A stretch of 15,266 nucleotides of DNA from the NCBI GenBank assembly GCA_027579435.1, contig JANBPK010001702.1, forward strand, positions 1-15,266, written 5' to 3'. The stretch comes from Candolleomyces eurysporus (lineage: Eukaryota; Basidiomycota; Agaricomycetes; Agaricales; Psathyrellaceae). Both the position numbers and the translations under genes were made by a program. Shown here piece after piece: positions 1-7,776 of the stretch. The notes beneath the pieces were generated by a model that was not told the origin of the DNA, did no database searches, and saw nothing but the letters and a program-made list of their open reading frames with translations. Position 1 is the stretch's first letter; every line of letters starts with the position of its first letter.

Positions 1-242
1 AACATTTACGCCTTCCCTCCCACAGTAAAATCCTCCCACCTTTGGCCGATTCGATGGGTGCTTGCCGCACCCCGGAGCGCTTCCTATCCGACACCGGCTC
101 ACCTCTAATACATTCTTCTGCCCACCCTTAACCGTTGACTCCCTGGACCTTACCTTGTTTCACGTACACCGTCCCCGACCCACCACGACGCTGCAAGAGA
201 GTCCTTGACCATTTCCTGGCTGGACTTCACCAGCGTCTTCAT
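1..242 (-). CDS. possible 5' part of an unrecognised two-exon gene running off the left edge
   Basis: On the minus strand an ATG at 242-240 lies in a good context (CCACCATG) and opens a reading frame to 154. A GTAAGG donor follows at 153-148, and a GTATTAG acceptor ends at 105. Joining them gives a 49 bp intron, and the frame then stays open to base 1, about 65 codons in total. The second exon is rich in Arg, Lys and Gly. I recognise no domain. The support is only the start context, a plausible small fungal intron and the absence of stops, so a chance frame in GC-rich DNA is a real alternative. Confidence 0.25.
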
Positions 243-437
243 GGTGGAGGCAATTGACGCTGGAAGAAGGCGAGAAGGGGGGAGGTGGTGAACAAATTGG
301 GCCCGTTGCCGCATCCGTCATGGTTAATTGACACCGATTACCCTCGTTGGGACCTCGAAATTTCCTCGCACGGCTCCATGGATAACCTTGATTAATTGAG
401 GCATGTCAATCCCTCAATTCACCAATAACCAGCTCGT

Positions 438-716
438 CGTCAGTCGCCGCACTTCCAGATCCGTTTTCGCACCGAGCAAAGTCGTCGAATGCGACCGAGG
501 CTCAGAGTTGCGTTTTCGCAGCGGGAGGATGTCTTGGAAGGCTGTTGGGTGATATGGCTGTTGCGTCCGGCGAGCATGAAGCGGCTCAGGTGAAAAAGCG
601 GAATTAGTCCGTCGTCGTCATAGAACAAAGTCAAAATGATACCATTCGCTTTCGAATGGTCAGGCCGTTGACCTGTACTTGCCTTTGCCCTCTGTCCTTC
701 GATGATCGCCTCTCAC
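438..716. repeat. ~280 bp dispersed repeat, copy A
   Basis: This segment matches 4515-4796 almost throughout, starting at CGTCAGTCGCCGCAC and ending at GATCGCCTCTCAC; sequence on both sides then diverges. The lengths are 279 and 282 bp, with a few small indels. Read on the minus strand, both copies contain a similar 60-100 residue open frame including ITQQPSKTSS and LSLGRIRR. Read on the plus strand, copy B has a longer open frame that copy A breaks with a stop and a shift. No known protein or transposon terminus is recognised. It could be a fragment of a larger repetitive gene or the body of a non-autonomous element. Confidence 0.8.
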
Positions 717-939
717 GTTCCTGCGCGCAAGAACTCGGGTCTAAGTCTACCCTGTGCCGGGTCTGTACATGCTCAGTGTTGCTGCATGTATTCGCTTCTT
801 TGATAAATGGCAGGCAGTGGACGAATGGCGGCAGCTGAGAGAACCCTAGATTGAANGGGGGGCTTGTGGATCCGAGGACAGCGAATGCCAGTGGGTTTCC
901 GTGCACCAAAAGCGAGACGTTTCTTTGAACGTGACTGCA

Positions 940-1400
940 TTGAAATTACGAACCATCTACGGACACGAGCTAGGATATTTAAGTGGACGCCTTGCTTCCA
1001 TATAATCCCCAATTTTCCTGAGCTATACTCAGGACCAAATCCCATGCAACACCTGGTGCTGCAAGGCTCATTTCCGTCTGTAAACGTGCGTCGATCCATC
1101 GGAACAACTACTATCATCGACCAGAGGTTCGTAAATGATCAGAGGTTCGTAAATGTCACCTGTTAGGCTCGTAAGTGTCACCTGTTAACCCCTAAAGTGG
1201 GGGCTAACAGGTGACATTTACGAACCTCTGGTCGATGATAGTATTCGTCCTTTTGGATCGCAATAATGATGTCGGGAAATGAATAAACTTACTATGTGTA
1301 CGTCCATGGCTGACCAGCCGTAAAGCTCCTGTGAAAGTAAGGTCAAAAAAGGTACCCACAAAGGACTCACAGGGACACATACCCAACCACCAGTGCAACG
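940..1400 (-). repeat. spliced-looking dispersed repeat, copy 1 (interrupted)
   Basis: It is homologous to 6226-6560, for example over ACTCAGGACCAAATC and GGCTCATTTCCGTCTGTAA. On the minus strand both copies share an ordered set of splice signals. A GTATGY donor is followed by an intron ending in TTCCACAG or TTTCACAG, then a 36-nt exon, a GTAAGK donor, an intron ending in TTTACAG or CTTACAG, and a last exon that starts ACGGAAATGAGCCTTG and ends in TAA after KAST. In this copy the second intron (1292-1078) is 215 bp because it holds the 131 bp element at 1111-1241. The encoded peptide is not recognised. Conservation of the splice signals suggests a once transcribed gene family rather than a simple repeat. 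Confidence 0.65.
1111..1241. mobile_element. 131 bp MITE-like foldback element with TA target duplication
   Basis: The ends are perfect 27-nt inverted repeats: 1111-1137 starts CTATCATCGACCAGAGG, and 1215-1241 is its exact reverse complement. The element is flanked on both sides by TA (1109-1110 and 1242-1243). The interior carries further degenerate copies of the GAGGTTCGTAAATGTCACCTGTTA unit, so most of the element folds back on itself. The homologous locus at 6368-6450 lacks it. A TA duplication with short inverted repeats fits a non-autonomous Tc1/mariner-type element. No transposase for it is present in the window. Confidence 0.85.
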
Positions 1401-1511
1401 ACGGAAGTACCCGAGGACAGGAGTCCTCGGAACATTGATCAAGCGTGGGAGCTTTGAGAGGTGGTGATGCACATGGGCTTTTCTCTCTTGCCCTACTCGC
1501 CAACGACCGCC

Positions 1512-2776
1512 ATGACCCAACTTTGTTCGACTCTTCCACCCGAACTTCAGAAGAACTCAAGCTACACGAGCGCATACAATCATATTCTGGGCCTCGAGAA
1601 CTCTCTGCAAATACGAATCAATGCAGGCGAAACGCTTAAGAACGACATGATTGCCTGTAGAATCTTGGGCAATCTCATCCACTTCGCTCCAACCGACGAG
1701 GCTAGAAGTATTGTCGTCCGCGATATCTTTAGTGCTGGGGGAGATTACGAAAAAATGCTGAATTCAGGGAAGAGGTCCTTCGAACGCCTGTTCCGAATCT
1801 GTGCGTCTCCGCGTCTCCGAGTCGTGTTCTCTCGAGACTTAACATAGGGATGCCCAGTCAAATCCAACAAAGGACAGATACCAACCCCATCGAATCACGC
1901 CTCTCGCCCTTCCTTTGATACAAAGGTGGATATGATGATGAATTTGCTTGAAGACGCACCGTTAAGCCATTCCACTGCGAAGAAGAGGGTGCTATCTCCT
2001 CGAATTCCGATTTCTGGAACTTTACTCATTCTCCATTAGGCGCTTGTTCGTGATGGATATCGATGTGTTATCACGGGCGATTATGATTTTCCATCGTTGA
2101 TGATGTGTCCAGAATTGGTGGAGGAGGCCGGTCCGGACCCCTCATGGGGCTTCACAGAACTATGCCATATCTTCTCGGCGTCGACGAGTGTCATTCTTGA
2201 AAACGGCGACAAGGTATGAAATCTACGATATATCCGAACGCATAGAGAGTAACATTGGGCATCTCATCTTAGAGGACTCATGCCGCGACTTGCTGTACCA
2301 TTGCTGAATCATTCGGCTACACCACCATTCAGCAGGACCTCAATGGGGAAAAGATACACCGCCTCGAGAACGTCATGACAATGAAGGTCGACCTCCATAG
2401 GCTTTTTGATGGGCTTGAACTCTGGTTGGTTCAGGTTGGTAAGGTTCGTCGCATGCCATTCAGTCTATCCCCTTGCCGGCTACTGATGTGCATCCGTTTC
2501 CAGGACACTTATAAGGTAGAAACTTTCAATCTGTTGGTGAATCAATTATACGGCGGTCGTGAGGTTAAATTCACAACGGAGAACCCAAAGGGGTTACCTG
2601 TTCCCTCCCCAGAGTATCTCGCCTTACATGCAGCGTGCGCCAAGGTCGCTCATTCCTCCGGTGCTACTGAGTACATCGAAACCATTCTAAGGGACGCTGA
2701 AGAAATCCGAGTGTTGGCAGCCGATGGATCCTCAGGGGAGGTTTTGGCGCACCTTCTTCGAAACGTTGTCGCTTAG
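1512..2776 (+). CDS. HNH endonuclease-domain protein (HNH_2 type), five exons, 342 residues
   Basis: I assemble exons 1512-1800, 1858-1988, 2040-2213, 2273-2434 and 2504-2776. Introns of 57, 51, 59 and 69 bp all have GT..AG ends and the frame is kept throughout. The start at 1512 (CCGCCATG) is chosen because it matches the usual N-terminus of this fungal family; in-frame ATGs at 1467 and 1473 are alternatives. Residues about 1-115 are helical and family-specific, with SRPSFD near 117. The nuclease block follows: RCVITG at 148-153, ELCHIFSAS with H183, HRLENVMT with N231, and DLHRLFD with H240. The tail includes PSPEYLALHAAC and the family-typical VLAADGSSGE. All three HNH residues are present, so the protein may be catalytically competent. 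Intron 4 has no stop and a multiple-of-three length, so its retention would add 23 residues. These proteins are abundant in agaricomycetes; their substrate and biological role are unknown. It starts about 110 bp beyond the edge of a repeat. Confidence 0.85.
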
Positions 2777-3994
2777 TCCGTGTTCTCTTGCACCCAGAAA
2801 TAGGACAGTCGGAAGTGGTGAAGAGATGGGTGATTAGCTAGCCGCGAGACGGCGGCTCGGGATCTCTGTGAGCAGTCATTGGTACTCGTCGCTTAGCAAT
2901 CTCCTTGCAGCATGCTTCTTCGTGACATATAGAGACATATAGAGGCCTATTCGACACATAGAATAGGGCATTTCCACTCCTGCCTTTTATCGTGCAACAG
3001 GATAGCATTTGTGTTCTTATATCATAATGAAGCGTCCCTGATTCAGATTCCACAAAGTGGAAGGAGGATTCTGTTGCGACACAATGCATTGGAGCTGGAA
3101 AATTTAAGTTGAAGAGTAACTATGATTGAAATAAAGAAGCTTGGAGTCGGAGTCGATTGAAATTTTAGATATACCTAAACATCGTATCATTATTGCTTCA
3201 CTATTGCTTTAGTTTCCGGGCTGTACTTACTCGTTCACCTGTATATTTTGACTTCGTTCTCCCTCCAATCGACGATGAGATTAACGAACAAGGATGAGGT
3301 TAACTCCTCCCACCAATAAAATAGTCCGTGCACCCTTCGGGTCTTTTGCCTTCACAGGATTTCGAAAAGTCCTGGGATTATTCCAGCTACCCGGAGTAGG
3401 GGACTGGCGTCGCTACGATTTAGGAAGAGGGTAGGTACGTAGCAACGGCACAAGCTTAAGGCCTTAAGGTTCCAATAAGGAACAACAGGTTTCCACTCTC
3501 ACTCAGTCGACTCTGAGTTGTGGGCACCTGTTCAGATTACTTGGCGGACGGCCGCATTCGTCGACCTCTCATTGCTAATTTGGTTTTTCATTTCTTCCAT
3601 TGATCCTGGGGAGGATTGTTCTATAGGGTGTGTATATATCATGCGATTCGAGCGATATAATAGTCTGAAGTTGATGCTCTCATTAGAATCCAATGCGAAT
3701 ATAGCCGAAAATCAGACGTAGTTGAAGAAAGCGAGATCATTGAATTGTACTCGAGGTCACCTTAGGTTTATTAAGGCTGAAAAATTGTCTTGCACGAGGA
3801 CTGGAGTAGATTGGCATGCGCTACAAGTATTTTTTGGGTCGCCTCATCAAAGCTCCAGCACGCGTGAGCTTCTAACCCTATAGCTATTGCAAACCGAACA
3901 CTTGCCGTTTGGTACAGAGAAAAGTAGCAGAGTCATGTCCTCCGCCACATAGAGCCGTCACACTTCTGTGCATTGCCAAAACACCAGACTTGCA
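2777..3994. other. about 1.2 kb without a supported gene
   Basis: Only short frames are present, none with recognisable domains or consistent splice sites. A small hairpin (CCTATTC / GAATAGG, about 2946-2968) and a 14-bp perfect palindrome CTTAAGGCCTTAAG (3455-3468) are visible but need no special explanation. The part nearest 2777 is presumably the 3' untranslated region and terminator of the HNH gene. The far end leads into the degraded HNH paralogue. Confidence 0.5.
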
Positions 3995-4325
3995 AAATTT
4001 AGTCAAAACCCGCCACCCGGAAATCAACGGTTCCCTTTGTCTTTCCTTCAGCACGAGTATGAATGTGATCTCGAAAATGCTCTATCAAGCACCTCCCAGT
4101 TATCTCAACGGCAAGAAAATGGTGCAGAGCTCTGACTCCAATATTTGAACGTTTCCTCACTCTTCATGAGGCGCTGCTTCGCCATGGATTCCGATGTGTG
4201 ATCACAGGTAACAATGAACATGATTCGTTGACCAATTGTTCAGAGTTGGCTGACAAGACTAGTCCCTAGGTTGGATGGATTCAGAACTTCACATAACGTT
4301 GGCGTGTCTTCCCACAGATTCAATC
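3995..4325 (+). pseudogene. degraded paralogue of the HNH endonuclease-domain gene
   Basis: The translation of about 4036-4122 aligns without gaps to the part of the intact gene before its intron 2 (LSFSTSMNVISKML against PSFDTKVDMMMNLL, then GKKM against AKKR). A 48 bp intron (4123-4170) sits at the same codon position. Exon 4171-4259 then gives ALLRHGFRCVITG against ALVRDGYRCVITG, followed by ELADK against ELVEE. After this the frame is broken: TAG at 4267-4269, and the segment matching WGFTELCHIFSAS survives only as GFRTSHNVGVSS in a shifted frame. The N-terminal exon and the catalytic N/H block are not found. This is an inactive relic, and its divergence suggests an old duplication rather than recent copying of the neighbour. 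Confidence 0.75.
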
Positions 4326-4514
4326 GTCGAAAGGATCGCGCCTTGGATAAACGTGGCTCTAGAATCTCGCAGTAATCGGTCATCGTCAAATATCAAACTT
4401 GAGCAGGGAAATTCACAAAGCTTGCTGAGATCCGGAGCTCGAGAGTTAGGAGCTCATCTTGAAAAGATAACGAAATAGTTCGGAAATCGACACATGATCT
4501 TCTGAAGAAGCCGG
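4326..4514. other. unassigned spacer between HNH relic and repeat copy B
   Basis: A plus-strand frame from 4275 stays open to 4478, but it overlaps the HNH relic in another frame and shows no domain. I see nothing else supportable here. Confidence 0.4.
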
Positions 4515-4796
4515 CGTCAGTCGCCGCACGTCTATCCGTTTTTCGTACTGAGCAACGTCTTCGAATGCGACCGAGGCTCAGAGCTACATTTTCGCAGCAG
4601 GAGGATGTCTTGGAAGGCTGCTGGGTGATCCGCCTCTTGCGCATTCCGGGGAGCATGAAGCGGCTCAGGTGAAAAAGCGAATCCAGCCTGTCGCTGTCGT
4701 AGAACAAAGTCACAATGATACCGTTCGGCGTTCAAATCATCAGGCCGTTGACCTGTACTTACCTTTGCCCTCTGTCCTTCGATGATCGCCTCTCAC
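4515..4796. repeat. ~280 bp dispersed repeat, copy B
   Basis: Second copy of the repeat at 438-716, in the same orientation. Shared blocks include GAATGCGACCGAGGCTCAGAG, GGAGGATGTCTTGGAAGGCTG and GAGCATGAAGCGGCTCAGGTG. On the minus strand both contain AGGTAAGTACAGG (AGGCAAGTACAGG in copy A), which resembles a splice donor; copy A has lost the GT. The two copies are about 4.1 kb apart, each near an HNH gene or HNH relic but on opposite sides of it. Confidence 0.8.
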
Positions 4797-5729
4797 TTTG
4801 CTTGACACCGTCACCGCTCAACACTCGTTGCTCCCGATCACCTCTATCAGAGATATACACCGTTCCTCCTTCCAAGCATTGAGAAGAACCTTGCTCTCAA
4901 TCTCCAACGCCACGCATACACTTGAAGTCTCGGCCAAATGCTCAAGTCTTCGCCGAACCTTCTAGGTATGGAAGCTGAATCACCATTGGATTTTCGCGAG
5001 CGCACTCACATACCTCCTGAGGATGACAATGAACGTTCTCAAAAGTTTATCATCGAGGTCGGCTTGTTTGTTGCGGCCGCCCAATTTAAATTGCCCGTCG
5101 CAGCGCATCCGCCAAGCTCCATCCAACTGTTGGGAATTGACATACTCACATACCTCCTGAGGATGACAATGAACGTTCTCAGAAATTTACCATCGAGGTC
5201 GGCTTGTTTGTCGCAGCCGTCCCGTTGCGATGGGTCCGCCGAGCTCCTGTTAACGTCAAGCGTACATTTTTCCAGCTTCAAGCAAAAGGTAGGCAGGGAT
5301 TGCCCAAGAATTCGTTACTGCTGGTGAGTGACCCAAAAGACAAGACACGCAAGTATACGTTCTAGGGAAGGCAACTGCGCAGTATTTTTTCTGGAATGTG
5401 ATCAGGAGAAGGGGACAGCCAACACCGCGGGAAGCCTCAGTGTCGAAGAGAAGATCCTGAAGCAAGAGAATAACCTCCAGAGGCCGAGAGATCTCTGAGG
5501 CCCGGACCCTACGATAGCTTCCACCCCGTCTTAGGCATCTGGTTCTATGATTGTGTCAAGTTGTTCTTGGAGAGAAATCGCAGCAACCACGATCTTGTCT
5601 ATTGAGAAGAGAGGAGAGTAGATTCACAGCTGAACGTTCGTCGCGAAGGCGGTCCAATGGAAAGTCGCGCGCAATTGTTTGTCTGTACACCGACGTGGCA
5701 ACAAAACCTATCGCTCACCGAATACCACC
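4797..5729 (+). other. unassigned, partly coding-like stretch
   Basis: From 4784 a plus-strand frame reads through LLPITSIRDIHRSSFQALRR and ends at TAG just before GTATGG (4966-4971), a possible donor. A second frame from 4938 continues into the duplicated block at 5004-5247, and another frame continues from the second block to about 5364. Base composition and pyrimidine-rich borders look exon-like, but I cannot join them into one model or name the protein. From 5365 to 5729 there is nothing beyond the probable upstream region of the Nop4-like relic. Confidence 0.35.
5004..5247 (+). repeat. 140 bp-period direct duplication (two copies)
   Basis: ACTCACATACCTCCTGAGGA at 5004 recurs at 5144. 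The next ~60 bp are also nearly identical (CATCGAGGTCGGCTTGTTTG in both), with a later shared block TCCGCC[A/G]AGCTCC at about 5108 and 5235. The first copy has a ~13 bp insertion. The 140 bp period is not a multiple of three, so the two copies are read in different frames within the same ORF. The common translation is HIPPEDDNERSQKF..EVGLFVAA. Confidence 0.8.
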
Positions 5730-6225
5730 ATGGCCTCAAAATCGGGGAGGCGCAAGGAAAGGAACAACAAATAGAGCCATAGATACGCTTCTTTTCTCGA
5801 TGCTACAGTACACAGAGGCGATATTCAAGGTCTCTAGAGCAACACCTTTCGTATTCAATCTGCCGTACAGCGACCTTGACACCTGTTCTCAGATATCACA
5901 CCTGTCCACACAGCTCTTGTTGTGACAGAACATGGGACCGGCATCTCTAAAGGCGTTGGCTATGTCCCCTTTGCCCTGAAGGAAGACCCAGGAGGTTGCT
6001 ACACAAAGAGGGGGGGATTGTCAACAGGCGGAAGGAAGATAGACGTGCAGTGGGCAGATCAACGAGTGAGTAAATCTTCATTCCATGGTTACCCCATGCT
6101 TATCTTGGTACAGGAATGTAAAGAAAGCCTTTGAGGATTGGCCCCATCAAACAGTACCTTGAACACATCTTGCCGTGTGCACCGGTCTTCCAAGCCCCCT
6201 TGACTCTAAATGCTATGGAACTATG
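5730..6225 (+). pseudogene. broken Nop4/RBM28-like RRM protein gene, first RRM and following linker
   Basis: The translation around 5839-6065 contains the two RNA-binding signatures of an RRM: FVFNLPYS (RNP2) and SKGVGYVPFALKED (RNP1). It ends in GGRKIDVQWADQR at a GTGAGT donor (6066), with a matching acceptor at 6113 giving a 48 bp intron. This arrangement, including the TEHGTG..KGVGYV and VQWADQR wording, is typical of fungal Nop4, a nucleolar factor needed for 27S pre-rRNA processing and 60S assembly. The downstream piece CTGLPSPLDSK (about 6177-6212) matches the linker/RRM2 start of that family. A possible start with strong context (ACCACCATGG) is at 5730. The frame shifts between the NLPYSDLDT and LFSDITPV segments, and stops occur before the linker. 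The gene is cut by the repeat at 6226. It is therefore a relic; a functional Nop4 should exist elsewhere. Confidence 0.75.
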
Positions 6226-6560
6226 AACAGTACACAGACACAAGCTAGGGCAGTTAAGTGGAGGCCTTGCATATCTCTGCAGCAGCCAAATTATCCCAAA
6301 TGCCATCCTTAACTACACTCAGGACCAAATCACATGCAACATTTGGTGCTTCAAGGCTCATTTCCGTCTGTAAGCGTGCGTTTTTGCCCACTGGAACCAC
6401 TAGTAATCCTTGAGATTGCAATGATAATGTTAGACAATGAATAGCCTTACTTTGCATGCCTCCATGGGTGTCCAGTTTGGAAGCCACTGTGGAAGTAAAG
6501 TCAAACAGGGCACTCACAAAGGACCCACAGGAATGCATACCAAACCACTAGTGAAACGAC
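6226..6560 (-). repeat. spliced-looking dispersed repeat, copy 2 (uninterrupted)
   Basis: Homologue of 940-1400 without the 131 bp insertion. On the minus strand it keeps the same splice layout: a GTATGC donor, a TTCCACAG acceptor, a 36-nt exon ending in AAA, and an 83 bp intron (6450-6368) ending in CTTACAG. The last exon includes TEMSLEAPN and ends in KAST and TAA. Copy 1 without its insertion would have an 82 bp intron. One boundary abuts the Nop4 relic, the other the NACHT fragment, so this repeat probably inserted or recombined between two host-gene pieces. Confidence 0.65.
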
Positions 6561-6565
6561 CAGTA

Positions 6566-7525
6566 CTAGGAACTGATGGCTCTCTGGGAAACTGCTGCTA
6601 CACTGTATGGAGAGTCTCTGAGTTGGATAGAATGCTTGAAGGCAAAACACATAAGTATCTTCTCTCTAATTGCTTTTCCTATACGCCCTACATTGCGCTG
6701 CAAGGTTCTAGCTTGCTCCTGGTCTATTTTCAAGTGATATACATGTTTTTTCATAAGTCGGATCCCAAATCCAAGCCAATGGAACCTTGTCTGTAGCCAT
6801 CTGTTTGGTGCAGGATCACATTCCAAAGCAAGAGCAAGGGATTCAATGCATTTGCTGAGGGCATACCAAACTTGCTGGGACCCATGGGCAGAGCCATCTC
6901 CAAATAACTGGAGGATAATGTGAATAAATGAAAAGAGGTGGTATGGCAAATTTTGGGAGGGTAGGTGGGGGAGCTGCTTCAGTTCAGCAAGAATACTTTG
7001 TTCTGGATTGGTCTTCAGAAACTGGACCCAGTGGTATTGACAGAACTTCTTGCTATATTCTGTAACTGGTGACAACGGAATATTGCCCAGCTGGCATTCA
7101 AGAGTGAAGTGGAAGCAGTGGTAGGATAACTTGAGATGATAGGAGGGTGATACAAAGAAGGTCCCTGCCCAAGTTTTGGTGATGAGGAAGTCATGGAGGG
7201 ATGTGCAGTGCATGGTCACCAGTTTATCTTTGTTGGTCCCCAGGTTACTGATGATAGCTTGCAGATTGGCCAGGACGCAAGAAACTTGGAAAGCTTCTAT
7301 TCCAAGAAGATCTGCAATCCCAAAAATTGGAAGTGGCTTGGAAAGTAATGTTATGGTCAATATGATATCAGAGAAAAGGGGGATATCTTGGGACTCTGCG
7401 AGAATGTCAGAGTAGAGAGGATAAAGTGCTTGTACATGCTCTTCAAGGTGCACAGTGATGTATGAAAAAACAGCTGTTCCAGATTCCTCCCCCTCTTTGA
7501 GGGTGGAACAGCAATCTGCAAGCTA
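6566..7525 (-). pseudogene. C-terminal fragment of a NACHT/STAND NTPase-like (NLR-like) protein
   Basis: An uninterrupted minus-strand frame of about 320 codons starts after a stop near 7526 and ends at 6566. It carries the winged-helix-type segment that follows the NACHT ATPase in agaricomycete STAND proteins: LYPLYSDIL, then FSDIILTITLLSKPLPI, GIADLLGIE, and the MHCTSLHDFLI motif. About 200 helical residues follow. The Walker A and B ATPase core that should precede it is absent, so the gene is 5'-truncated. The break lies about 60 bp from the likely end of the hAT element. The C-terminus stops abruptly at the repeat at 6560. Full-length relatives are regulatory or self/non-self recognition ATPases. 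This fragment cannot hydrolyse NTP, and the absence of stops suggests truncation is fairly recent. Confidence 0.7.
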
Positions 7526-7584
7526 CATATGCACCACTGAACGGCATTTTTATCTATAAGTTCCTGGATGAGCCTAGTGAATTA

Positions 7585-7710
7585 CAGGCTTGGGCTTGGC
7601 CTCAAAGCTGTGGCTTGGGCTTGCCAAAAATGCAGGCCGAGCCCNTNTTTTGTGGCCTGAGTAGGGCCTGGCCTGGCTTGGGCCCAAGCCATGGCCTTGA
7701 GCTAGTAACA
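7585..7710 (-). repeat. subterminal GGCTTGGGC-type repeats at the presumed hAT end
   Basis: The stretch is dense in imperfect copies of GGCTTGGGCTTGGCC and its complement (CAGGCTTGGGCTTGGCC at 7585, then GGCTTGGGCTTGCC and CTGGCTTGGGCCC). GC-rich subterminal repeats of this kind are common at hAT element ends, and hAT termini usually begin with CAG, as here. It lies about 70 bp beyond the stop codon of the hAT transposase. Two ambiguous bases at 7645 and 7647 fall inside it. I could not find the matching terminus or an 8-bp target duplication. Confidence 0.5.
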
Positions 7711-7776
7711 TGTGGTCAAAAGTCTTGTTTTCTTGGTCATTTTAAGGGGCCACAGAAGTGGTATTTTATAGGACAA

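Noticed and set aside
2838..3089. 83-codon minus-strand frame
   Set aside because: No domain, no splice support and unremarkable composition; probably chance.
3455..3468. 14-bp perfect palindrome CTTAAGGCCTTAAG
   Set aside because: Isolated; a single palindrome of this length is plausible by chance and nothing else nearby supports a site.
7176..7415. plus-strand frame of 79 codons
   Set aside because: Antisense shadow of the NACHT-like fragment.
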